31,266 nt of DNA from an uncultured Granulicatella sp. (GTDB lineage: Bacteria > Bacillota > Bacilli > Lactobacillales > Aerococcaceae). The position numbers and the translations under genes are program-made. The notes beneath the pieces were generated by a model. That model was not told where the DNA came from. It saw only the letters and a list, made by a program, of their open reading frames with translations, and did not search any database. Shown piece after piece: positions 24,355 to 30,870 of this stretch (positions within the stretch are counted from its first letter, which is position 1; each line of letters starts with the position of its first letter). The stretch covers positions 1 to 31,266 of the forward strand of contig NZ_CALHIF010000050.1 in assembly GCF_938030755.1 (NCBI RefSeq). Reading direction: 5' to 3'.

Positions 24355-24891
24355 TTGAAAAAGCAACTCTACATTGTAGATGGTTACAATATGATTGGAG
24401 CGTGGCCGGAACTGGTCGCTTTAAAGAAGCAAGACGACTTAGAGAGCGCGCGGGATTTACTCATTCAACGCTGCTCGAATTTTCAGAAGTTTGAAAATAT
24501 CGAAGTTTGGATTGTGTTCGATGCCCAATTTGTACCAGGGATCACTCAGTCGTTTGACCAAGCGCAAGTGAAAGTAATTTTCACCTCTGAAGGAGAAACC
24601 GCCGATAGCTATATTGAACGCACGGTTTCTGAAATGAACACGCGACTTGTCCAAGTATCTGTTGCAACCAGCGACTTGGCCGAGCAGTGGCTCATCTTTC
24701 AAAAAGGAGCGCTTCGAAAGTCTGCGAGAGATTTTTATAAGGAATTAGAGAGTAGTCGTGATAAACAGACGGAGCTCACGCGTCATTTTCATCAAAAAGG
24801 AAATGGCAGAAGAAATCCGTGGAGTGATGCTCAACTGTCCTTGTTAAATCACTTGCGATTCAGTTTAGGACCTAAGAAGAGAAAGGAATAG
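24355..24891 (+). CDS. rae1: Ribosome-associated A-site endoribonuclease Rae1 (YacP, NYN domain)
   Basis: This 178-aa PIN-like NYN-domain protein is the homologue of B. subtilis Rae1 (YacP), which cuts mRNA in the ribosomal A site. It shows IVDGYNMIGAW at the N-terminus, VFDAQF, the acidic ETADSYIE and VATSD. The start is TTG at 24355, after GGAGGGAG. The ATG at 24310 lies within rlmB and adds an unrelated 15-residue leader. It is the last gene of the cysE unit, and no clear terminator follows. The usual next gene, sigH, is absent. Confidence 0.88.
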   Translation: MKKQLYIVDGYNMIGAWPELVALKKQDDLESARDLLIQRCSNFQKFENIEVWIVFDAQFVPGITQSFDQAQVKVIFTSEGETADSYIERTVSEMNTRLVQVSVATSDLAEQWLIFQKGALRKSARDFYKELESSRDKQTELTRHFHQKGNGRRNPWSDAQLSLLNHLRFSLGPKKRKE

Positions 24892-24910
24892 TTCGGATTT
24901 CAGAGGTTTA

Positions 24911-24954
24911 TTCATACAATTTTCACAATTAGTCGTCTATGATTTCATATTAAC
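24911..24954 (+). promoter_or_regulatory. Phased TTCAYA repeats upstream of the response regulator gene
   Basis: Three similar 11-mers start at 24911 (TTCATACAATT), 24922 (TTCACAATTAG) and 24944 (TTCATATTAAC). The spacings of 11 and 22 bp place them on one face of the helix, as for OmpR/PhoB-type binding sites. They precede the -10 at 24959, so they may be the autoregulation site of the two-component system. Confidence 0.5.
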
Positions 24955-24956
24955 AG

Positions 24957-24984
24957 TGTATAATCTGTGAAGAAACTTTATAAT
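24957..24984 (+). promoter_or_regulatory. -10 elements of the two-component operon
   Basis: Two TATAAT hexamers stand at 24959-24964 and 24979-24984. Neither has a good -35 at 17 bp, in keeping with activator-dependent transcription. Confidence 0.5.
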
Positions 24985-25014
24985 CAATAAGATTTACGTG
25001 AAAAAGGAGTGTAA

Positions 25015-25725
25015 ATGATGCATGTTTTAATGATTGAAGATACAGAAGCAGTTTGCGAAATGATGGAAATGTTTTTTGAAAACGAAGGCTGGAAAGCAAG
25101 TTTTTATCATGATGGAAAAGAAGGCTTCGATGCTTTTATGGAAAATCAATCCAAATGGGGTATTGTGATTTTAGATGTAAACTTACCTAGCATGGATGGC
25201 ATGCAAATTTGCCGTCAAATCCGTCAGGTAAATCAGGCTGTTCCAATTGTCATGCTGACGGCTCGTGATTCTGAAAGTGACCAAGTCATTGGTTTTGAAA
25301 TCGGAGCGGACGACTATGTGGCGAAACCATTTAGCGCGGTAACGATTATGGCGCGTATTAAAGCACTTTTACGTCGTATACAAAGATCATCAGCTTCAGG
25401 TAGTGCGGCATTGTCAACGTTCGATGTAGAAACAGACCATGTCAAAATCAATACGAAGACTCATGAAGCGTTTATCGATGGTAAACAAATCGAGAACTTA
25501 ACTCCAAAAGAGTTTGACTTATTAATGGTGATGGCGAAACATCAACGCCAAGTATTCACCCGTGAACATCTATTAACAAAAATCTGGGAAGATCCATTCT
25601 ACGGCGATGAACGTACGGTAGATGCTCATATTAAGAAACTTCGCCAAAAGATTGAAGCTGTAGGACCACACGTGATTCATACAGTATGGGGCGTAGGGTA
25701 TAAATTTGATGATAGCGAGTTGTAA
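25015..25725 (+). CDS. OmpR/PhoB-family response regulator
   Basis: This 236-aa regulator has an N-terminal receiver domain with the acidic pocket (IED, about 7-9), the phospho-acceptor Asp54 in VILDVNLPSMDG, Thr82 and Lys104 (AKPF). A C-terminal winged-helix DNA-binding domain (about 135-232) contains LTPKEFDLLM and RTVDAHIKKLRQKI. Two start ATGs (25015, 25018) follow AAAGGAGT. The kinase gene begins 3 nt after the stop. The target genes are unknown. The VanZ-family gene downstream is a candidate member of the regulon. Confidence 0.93.
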   Translation: MMHVLMIEDTEAVCEMMEMFFENEGWKASFYHDGKEGFDAFMENQSKWGIVILDVNLPSMDGMQICRQIRQVNQAVPIVMLTARDSESDQVIGFEIGADDYVAKPFSAVTIMARIKALLRRIQRSSASGSAALSTFDVETDHVKINTKTHEAFIDGKQIENLTPKEFDLLMVMAKHQRQVFTREHLLTKIWEDPFYGDERTVDAHIKKLRQKIEAVGPHVIHTVWGVGYKFDDSEL

Positions 25726-25728
25726 TCA

Positions 25729-27138
25729 ATGAAGTACTTTTATCAGCAACTATTTGGGTTCCTTTCCGTTGTATTGGTAACCATTGTTGCTTGTGGAATT
25801 CTTTTCTATAATGTAATGAGCAATAATATTTACACGCAAAAATCGCAACAATTGCAGTCTTATGCTAAAGGGATTATTGCTACTAATATGAGTTATGCGG
25901 ATATTCAAAGAATAGGAACGATTTTAAAAGAAGAAAATGTCACTGTGGCCATTTTTGATGAACAAAATCAGATGACTTTTCCGTCGAAAAATCCTGCTAG
26001 TGAAAATTCGTTATCAGAAGAGGAGTTAAATCACCTAAAAAATGGGTCTGCCATTAACTTAAAAGAAGTTCAAACAGATTTTACAGGGAATCCTGTAGAA
26101 AACTTATTGACGGTTTATTATCCGATTATTAAAGAAAAGCAATATAAAGGATATGTCGCTTTAGCGAGTCCTATCAGTCGTATCCAAACGGAGGTGAGAG
26201 AACTCAGAAACTCGATGTTTATCGCGTTTGGTGCGGCGGGAATTATCGGGATGTTGATGAGTTTTATTTTTGCGAACTATCAAAATAGACGCATTAATAA
26301 ATTGCGTCAAGCCATCCAAAAGATTGCTGAAGGGGATTTTGATGTTCAGCTCAAAGTGGATAGCCAAGATGAGTTTGACGAATTGATGCTAGACTTTAAC
26401 AACATGGCGCATTCCTTACGTGAAATGGAACAAGAAGTCGAGCGACAAGAAAATGTTCGCCGTCAATTTATGATGGATGTGGCTCATGAAATGAGAACCC
26501 CACTAACAACGATGAACGGCTTGTTAGATGGCTTGAAATATAATATGGTTCCTGAATCTAGAAAAGGACGTTCACTTGAACTTATTTCAAGCGAAACGCA
26601 ACGATTGATTCGACTTGTCAATGAGAATCTGGACTATGAAAAAATCCGTTCAAACCAAATCGTGTTAGTCCAACATCGTTTTGCAGGACTTGGAGCAATT
26701 CGAGCCGTTGTGGAACAAATGCAAGCAATAACTAAAGTGAAAAATAATGAAATCACTTATGAATGTGATCCAGAGTTTAGTGTATATGCGGATTATGATC
26801 GGTTTGTACAAATTTTGGTGAACATTACGAAAAACGCGAACCAATTTACCGATAATGGAAAAATCGTGGTGAAAGCTTGGAACGATGGTAAAAAAGCCAT
26901 TGTTGAAATTTCAGATACGGGAATTGGAATTGATAAGAGAGAAATTAATGAAATCTGGGAACGTTTCTACAAAGCAGACATCTCCAGAAAGAGTACGAAG
27001 TATGGAGAAAGCGGACTAGGGCTAGCGATTGTTAAATCACTAGTGGATAGTCACCATGGTAGAATCTCAGTACGAAGTGAAATCGGTCAAGGAACCACAT
27101 TTAGAGTGGTATTTCCTGGAGAACCGGAATTATCATAG
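25729..27138 (+). CDS. Sensor histidine kinase
   Basis: This 469-aa kinase has a transmembrane helix (about 9-30), an extracellular sensor region (about 31-160), a second helix (about 162-183) and a HAMP domain (about 184-237). The dimerisation domain carries His253 in DVAHEMRTPLT, and the ATPase domain follows with N box NITKNANQF, G1 DTGIG and G2 GLGL. It has no strong ribosome-binding site and begins 3 nt after the response regulator, so the two are coupled. The signal is unknown. Confidence 0.93.
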   Translation: MKYFYQQLFGFLSVVLVTIVACGILFYNVMSNNIYTQKSQQLQSYAKGIIATNMSYADIQRIGTILKEENVTVAIFDEQNQMTFPSKNPASENSLSEEELNHLKNGSAINLKEVQTDFTGNPVENLLTVYYPIIKEKQYKGYVALASPISRIQTEVRELRNSMFIAFGAAGIIGMLMSFIFANYQNRRINKLRQAIQKIAEGDFDVQLKVDSQDEFDELMLDFNNMAHSLREMEQEVERQENVRRQFMMDVAHEMRTPLTTMNGLLDGLKYNMVPESRKGRSLELISSETQRLIRLVNENLDYEKIRSNQIVLVQHRFAGLGAIRAVVEQMQAITKVKNNEITYECDPEFSVYADYDRFVQILVNITKNANQFTDNGKIVVKAWNDGKKAIVEISDTGIGIDKREINEIWERFYKADISRKSTKYGESGLGLAIVKSLVDSHHGRISVRSEIGQGTTFRVVFPGEPELS

Positions 27139-27165
27139 ATTGAAAAACGAACAAGGAGGAAGACC

Positions 27166-27777
27166 ATGTATTTATTAGGTCCATTCTATCGATGGATAGT
27201 AGAGATTTTCGCGGACCGAGTGAACCATCTTCCACTTGTTCGTTTGTTTATTTTTAGCTTAGACCACGCTATCGTCCTCTTTATAGGATGGTTGATCGTT
27301 TGGTCTATTTCTTTATTGTTTAGAAAAAGAAAACGAATTGTGTGGAAATGGGAACTCTATCGCAATTTATTTATCTTCTATTTAATCCTACTTTCGCAGG
27401 TGACGATTTTTAGAAACTTGGACGAATCCTTTACCGTGAAAATTGTCGCTCATCCGCTATCGGATATTATGTGGGTTCCTTTTGTGGATAGTATCAAACT
27501 CTTTATGCAAGGGTCGATATTTGCTGCGTATTATAATGTAGTGGGAAATATCGTCTGGTTTATGCCATTAGGATTCTTTTGCGGGATGTTGTATGGAAGT
27601 AAAAAAGGAGAATCACGCTCGTTGAAATACGGGTTTTTGACTTCGTTTTTCATCGAGTTTGCACAGTTTATTTTTTATACAGGGGTCAGCCATATTGATG
27701 ACATTATTTGTAATGTCATAGGCAGTTGGCTGGGATTTCTCTTGTATCGGTTGATTAAGAAGCGGAGGAAAAAATAA
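27166..27777 (+). CDS. VanZ-family membrane protein
   Basis: This 203-aa protein has about five hydrophobic segments and the VanZ-like core NVVGNIVWFMPLGFFCG (about 125-141), then FIEFAQFIFYTGVSHIDDII (about 164-183) and a basic C-terminus. VanZ of Enterococcus gives low-level teicoplanin resistance, but most family members have no known role, so no resistance should be claimed. AAGGAGGA precedes the ATG. The gene is 27 nt after the kinase gene and overlaps the next gene by 1 bp, so the four genes 25015-28970 look like one operon. Confidence 0.85.
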   Translation: MYLLGPFYRWIVEIFADRVNHLPLVRLFIFSLDHAIVLFIGWLIVWSISLLFRKRKRIVWKWELYRNLFIFYLILLSQVTIFRNLDESFTVKIVAHPLSDIMWVPFVDSIKLFMQGSIFAAYYNVVGNIVWFMPLGFFCGMLYGSKKGESRSLKYGFLTSFFIEFAQFIFYTGVSHIDDIICNVIGSWLGFLLYRLIKKRRKK

Positions 27778-28970
27778 TGACGGGAAAGATTGTCGTAAAA
27801 AGTAAAACGGCATCCAGTATCAAAAAAGGAAGCCCACTGATTAGTCAGATGGACCTTGCGCAAGAACTTCACGCAGATGAAGGCGAAGTAGTAAAAGTTG
27901 TTGACCAACAACATCGATTCTTAGGAATGGCGTATGTCGGATTCCAAAATAAGGGAGTTGCGTGGGTCTATAGCCGCGAGGAAGACGAAGCGTTGGATGA
28001 TGCGTTCTTTAACGGTATCTTCAAAACCGCCTTCGAGAATCGTCGTGGGCTTCTCCATTCTGACGATACAACGGCGTTTCGTCTCTTTAACGGCGAAGGC
28101 GATGGCTTTGGCGGAGTGACGATGGATTGGTATGATGGTTTTATCGTCGTATCATGGTATAGCGAAGGCGTGTATCATTTTCGTGACCTGATTTTAACGC
28201 AAGCTCTTGGGGCTTTTGAAGGTGTGAAGGGTATCTACGAAAAGATTCGTTTTAAAAACGAAGCGGATTTGCCAGAGAGTAGGTTTGTCGGTGGGGTAGA
28301 AGCGCCAGAACCACTGATGGTATTAGAAAATGGCGTTAAATACGCGACTTATATGAATGAAGGACTGATGACGGGTATCTTTTTGGACCAAAGAGAAGTC
28401 CGTGAGACCATCCGTCAGCGCTACAGTGCCGGACGAACCGTGTTAAATACATTTAGTTATACCGGTGCTTTTTCTGTAGCTGCAGCGATGGGAGGAGCGA
28501 CTAAAACAACGAGTGTGGATGTTGCCAACCGTAGCTTGGAGAAAACAAAAGAACAATTTGCAGTAAACGGCATTGACCCTGAGACACAACAAATCTACGT
28601 CATGGACGTTTTTGATTATTTCAAATACGCATTGAAGAAACAGTTGACATTCGATACCGTTGTCGTTGACCCGCCAAGCTTTGCACGTACGAAGAAGCGT
28701 ACTTTTTCTGTAGCGAAAGACTACGGGAAACTAGTAGCACAAATTACACCATTAGTCGCACCAAAAGGAACGCTCGTGTTATCCACAAACGCAGCGAATG
28801 TGAGTGAATCTCAATTCCAACAAATGATTGAACAGGGGATTCGTGAAGCAGACGGCAATCGCCGCTATCGCATCGTCTTGAAGAAAGGCTTACCAAGCGA
28901 TTTTGCGGTTCCAGCAGCGACACCGCTGAGCGACTATCTCAAAGTTTTCTTTATTGAATTTAACAATTAG
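27777..28970 (+). CDS. Class I SAM-dependent rRNA methyltransferase (RlmI-like)
   Basis: This 397-aa protein has an N-terminal PUA domain (about 1-75), a linker domain and a C-terminal Rossmann-type SAM domain. The SAM domain shows VLNTFSYTGAFSVAA (about 221-235), TSVDVANRS (about 243) and the catalytic-site motif VVDPPSFAR (about 297-305). It matches the RlmI/YwbD group of 23S rRNA cytosine-5 methyltransferases. The exact target base is inferred. GGAGGA stands upstream inside vanZ, with a 1-bp overlap. A strong terminator follows. Confidence 0.88.
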   Translation: MTGKIVVKSKTASSIKKGSPLISQMDLAQELHADEGEVVKVVDQQHRFLGMAYVGFQNKGVAWVYSREEDEALDDAFFNGIFKTAFENRRGLLHSDDTTAFRLFNGEGDGFGGVTMDWYDGFIVVSWYSEGVYHFRDLILTQALGAFEGVKGIYEKIRFKNEADLPESRFVGGVEAPEPLMVLENGVKYATYMNEGLMTGIFLDQREVRETIRQRYSAGRTVLNTFSYTGAFSVAAAMGGATKTTSVDVANRSLEKTKEQFAVNGIDPETQQIYVMDVFDYFKYALKKQLTFDTVVVDPPSFARTKKRTFSVAKDYGKLVAQITPLVAPKGTLVLSTNAANVSESQFQQMIEQGIREADGNRRYRIVLKKGLPSDFAVPAATPLSDYLKVFFIEFNN

Positions 28971-28975
28971 CACAC

Positions 28976-29017
28976 CTGCCCGAAATTCACTTATAAGTAA
29001 ATTTCGGGCAGTTTTCT
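28976..29017 (+). terminator. Terminator after the RlmI-like gene
   Basis: A 12-bp perfect stem (CTGCCCGAAATT, 28976-28987; AATTTCGGGCAG, 29000-29011) has a loop that is itself partly palindromic and is followed by TTTTC. Confidence 0.9.
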
Positions 29018-29174
29018 CCCTCTCCTCTTATTCTCTACACAAACCCCGTCCTTATGCCGTTTCCACAGCACGGGAGGCAGTTAGAGGCACCGACATGTCA
29101 TTTTCATCTTTTGGCACAAATCCCATTGCAACGCGATTTCTAGCAGTTCACTTTTTTGCAAAAAAATCTCATTT
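29018..29174. other. Non-coding spacer before structured RNA copy 2
   Basis: I see no gene here. The first half is pyrimidine rich on the plus strand, as the minus strand is 5' of copy 1. A faint similarity to that region (GCACA...TTGCA about 50 nt before each element) hints that the conserved unit could extend upstream, but this is weak. No convincing promoter is visible. The open frame that crosses it has no family features and no ribosome-binding site. Confidence 0.4.
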
Positions 29175-29369
29175 TCTTACAAGCCTGAAGAACGTTGCGG
29201 TTCTATAGCAACAGTAATGGGGGATAGCAACCAATGTGAATTACTGACTCTAGGGTATAACCCGTAGAGTCAGTTTGAAGCTTGGTAGGAATTGAGACGA
29301 AAGGCTCAATCCGGTGCCCCATTACAGTAGCTATGAAGCAACCGCAACAGTTCAAAAAGGCTTGTAAGA
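29175..29369 (+). ncRNA. Conserved structured RNA element, copy 2 (unrecognised family)
   Basis: This is a 195-nt element with the same architecture as 9446-9640 (minus). Basal helix: TCTTACAAGCCT / AGGCTTGTAAGA. Second helix: GAAC, GTTGCGGTT with AACCGCAAC, bulged A, GTTC. Internal loop: CTATA opposite CTATGAAG. A helix around GTAATGGGG / CCCCATTAC follows, then hairpin CTGACTCT/AGAGTCAG (29244-29251, 29266-29273) and hairpin ATTGAG/CTCAAT (about 29291-29310). Unpaired stretches such as TGTGAATTA, TTTGAAGCTT and CCGGT are shared with copy 1 while helices differ by paired changes. It lies between the terminator of the RlmI-like gene and the rplK promoter. The strand is inferred from copy 1. 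Confidence 0.65.
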
Positions 29370-29408
29370 AAAAACGAAGTTTTTCTAAAAAAGAATATAC
29401 TATAAAGA

Positions 29409-29437
29409 TTGCATTGCAAATTAAGTTTTGATATAAT
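29409..29437 (+). promoter_or_regulatory. Promoter of rplK-rplA
   Basis: TTGCAT (29409-29414), a 17-bp spacer and a perfect TATAAT (29432-29437), with the TGn extension, form a strong promoter. The transcript would have a leader of about 90 nt. Confidence 0.8.
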
Positions 29438-29471
29438 ATCAAAGTGCATAAAAATGCACATGTCGGAACAC

Positions 29472-29507
29472 CGTGGGAGGAGAAATCTTCATCTCCATTA
29501 AACCACG
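29472..29507 (+). promoter_or_regulatory. L1-binding-like RNA motif in the rplK leader
   Basis: Helix CGTGG / CCACG (29472-29476, 29503-29507) and helix GGAGA / TCTCC (29479-29483, 29492-29496) are joined by an asymmetric loop, GA on one side and ATTAAA on the other. Two short helices with an asymmetric loop are the known form of ribosomal protein L1 sites on 23S rRNA and on L11-L1 mRNA, so autogenous control by L1 is likely. Confidence 0.65.
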
Positions 29508-29535
29508 CACGAAACAATCAAGGAGGTAATGTCTC

Positions 29536-29961
29536 GTGGCTAAAAAAGTTGTAAAACTAGTTAAATTACAAATTCCTGCAGGTAAAGCAACTCCAGCTCC
29601 ACCAGTAGGTCCAGCTTTAGGTCAAGCACAAGTGAACATCATGGGATTCTGTAAAGAATTCAATGCTCGTACAGCTGACCAAGCAGGTTTAATCATTCCG
29701 GTTGTGATTTCAGTTTATGAAGACCGTTCATTCGACTTCATCTGTAAAACACCACCAGCAGCAGTATTATTAAAGAAAACTGCTAAAGTTGAAAAAGGTT
29801 CAGGCGAACCAAACAAGAAAAAAGTTGCTACTGTAACTCGTGATCAAGTTAGAGAAATTGCTGAATTAAAAGCACCTGACTTAAATGCAGCAGACGTAGA
29901 AGCTGCTATGCGCATGGTCGAAGGTACAGCCCGTTCAATGGGATTTGTAGTAGAAGGCTAA
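29536..29961 (+). CDS. rplK: Ribosomal protein L11
   Basis: This 141-aa L11 protein of the GTPase-associated centre is complete, with the Pro-rich N-terminal segment PAGKATPAPPVGPALGQAQV (about 17-36) and the C-terminal rRNA-binding domain ending ARSMGFVVEG. The start is GTG, with AAGGAGGTAA upstream. The nearby ATG at 29529 is out of frame. It is the first gene of the rplK-rplA operon. Confidence 0.98.
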   Translation: MAKKVVKLVKLQIPAGKATPAPPVGPALGQAQVNIMGFCKEFNARTADQAGLIIPVVISVYEDRSFDFICKTPPAAVLLKKTAKVEKGSGEPNKKKVATVTRDQVREIAELKAPDLNAADVEAAMRMVEGTARSMGFVVEG

Positions 29962-29979
29962 AAACAAATGCAGCTTCCA

Positions 29980-30015
29980 AAAGTCCCTAGCACGAGTGTT
30001 TCACTCATGGACTTT
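29980..30015 (+). promoter_or_regulatory. Hairpin in the rplK-rplA spacer
   Basis: The stem AAAGTCC (29980-29986) / GGACTTT (30009-30015) encloses an inner stem GAGTG (29994-29998) / CACTC (30002-30006) with a TTT loop. No T run follows, so it is not a terminator. It abuts the L1-like motif at 30015-30042 and may act as a processing or regulatory structure. Confidence 0.5.
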
Positions 30016-30042
30016 GTGGGAGGTAAAACCGTTAAAACCACA
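30015..30042 (+). promoter_or_regulatory. Second L1-binding-like RNA motif, before rplA
   Basis: Helix TGTGG / CCACA (30015-30019, 30038-30042) and helix GGT / ACC (30022-30024, 30028-30030) are joined by an asymmetric loop, GA on one side and GTTAAAA on the other. It repeats the form of the rplK leader motif, with a compensating change of the closing pair (C-G there, T-A here). It ends 20 nt before the rplA start, just upstream of the ribosome-binding site. Confidence 0.55.
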
Positions 30043-30062
30043 CAATAGGAGGAAATTATACA

Positions 30063-30752
30063 ATGGCAAAGAAAAGCAAAAAATATTTAGAAGCCGCTAA
30101 AAAAATCGATTCTTCTAAAGCTTACCCAGTTCAAGAAGCAATCGCATTAGCAAAAGAAACAGATTTCGCTAAATTTGATGCATCTGTAGAAGTTGCATAC
30201 CGTTTAGGTTTAGATCCAAAGAAAGCTGACCAACAATTACGTGGAGCAGTTGTACTTCCAAACGGAACTGGTAAAACTCAACGCGTATTAGTATTCGCAA
30301 AAGGTGAAAAAGCTAAAGAAGCTGAAGCAGCTGGTGCAGACTACGTTGGTGACAGCGAATTAGCTCAAAAAATCGCAGGCGGATGGTTTGAGTTCGACGT
30401 TATCGTTGCAACACCTGACATGATGGGTGAAGTTGGTCGTTTAGGTCGTGTATTAGGACCTAAAGGCTTAATGCCAAACCCTAAAACAGGTACAGTTACA
30501 ATGGACGTAACAAAAGCTGTTGAAGAAATCAAAGCTGGTAAAGTAACTTACCGTGTTGACAAAGCTGGTAACATCCACGTTCCAATCGGTAAAGTTTCAT
30601 TCTCAGATGAAAAATTAGTAGAAAACTTCAAAACAATTCACGAAACATTATTACGTATCAAACCTGCTACAGTTAAAGGTCAATACGTACGTAACGTTGC
30701 TGTGACAACTACTTTTGGCCCTGGGGTTAAAGTAGATGTAGCTTCTCTATAA
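30063..30752 (+). CDS. rplA: Ribosomal protein L1
   Basis: This 229-aa protein of the large-subunit L1 stalk is of the usual length, with the conserved RLGRVLGPKGLMPNPKTGTV region (about 125-144) and TTFGPGVKVD near the C-terminus. AGGAGGAAA precedes the ATG. L1 is the expected autogenous repressor of this operon through the motifs described upstream. A terminator follows directly. Confidence 0.98.
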   Translation: MAKKSKKYLEAAKKIDSSKAYPVQEAIALAKETDFAKFDASVEVAYRLGLDPKKADQQLRGAVVLPNGTGKTQRVLVFAKGEKAKEAEAAGADYVGDSELAQKIAGGWFEFDVIVATPDMMGEVGRLGRVLGPKGLMPNPKTGTVTMDVTKAVEEIKAGKVTYRVDKAGNIHVPIGKVSFSDEKLVENFKTIHETLLRIKPATVKGQYVRNVAVTTTFGPGVKVDVASL

Positions 30753-30763
30753 TTTAATTTGAT

Positions 30764-30792
30764 AGAACCAGGCCTTGTGCTTGGTTCTTTTT
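30764..30792 (+). terminator. Terminator of rplK-rplA
   Basis: A 10-bp stem (AGAACCAGGC, 30764-30773; GCTTGGTTCT, 30779-30788, one G-T wobble) is followed by a T run. Confidence 0.88.
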
Positions 30793-30821
30793 GGTTTAAT
30801 TAAAACCCCTGGATTGTGTAG

Positions 30822-30863
30822 TGCACCCCAAAAGTTAGACAGAAAATCTAACTTTTGAGGTGC
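30822..30863 (+). promoter_or_regulatory. Hairpin at the IS left end covering the transposase ribosome-binding site
   Basis: A 17-position stem with one mismatch (about 30822-30838 with 30847-30863; core AAAAGTTAGA / TCTAACTTTT) is formed by the terminal sequence. The GAGGTG ribosome-binding site of orfA lies in the 3' arm, so transcripts that enter from rplA would have it paired. Confidence 0.65.
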
Positions 30864-30870
30864 TTTTATT

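Noticed and set aside
24990..25003. Possible parS site (TTTACGTGAAAA) before the response regulator
   Set aside because: It lacks the central CACGTG and the symmetric flanks of the TGTTTCACGTGAAACA palindrome.
27166..27777. VanZ-family gene read as a glycopeptide resistance gene
   Set aside because: No vanA, vanH or vanX-type genes are nearby, and most VanZ-family proteins have no proven role in resistance.
28954..29208. Plus-strand open frame after the RlmI-like gene
   Set aside because: It begins inside that gene, crosses a strong terminator and enters structured RNA copy 2. It has no recognisable domain.
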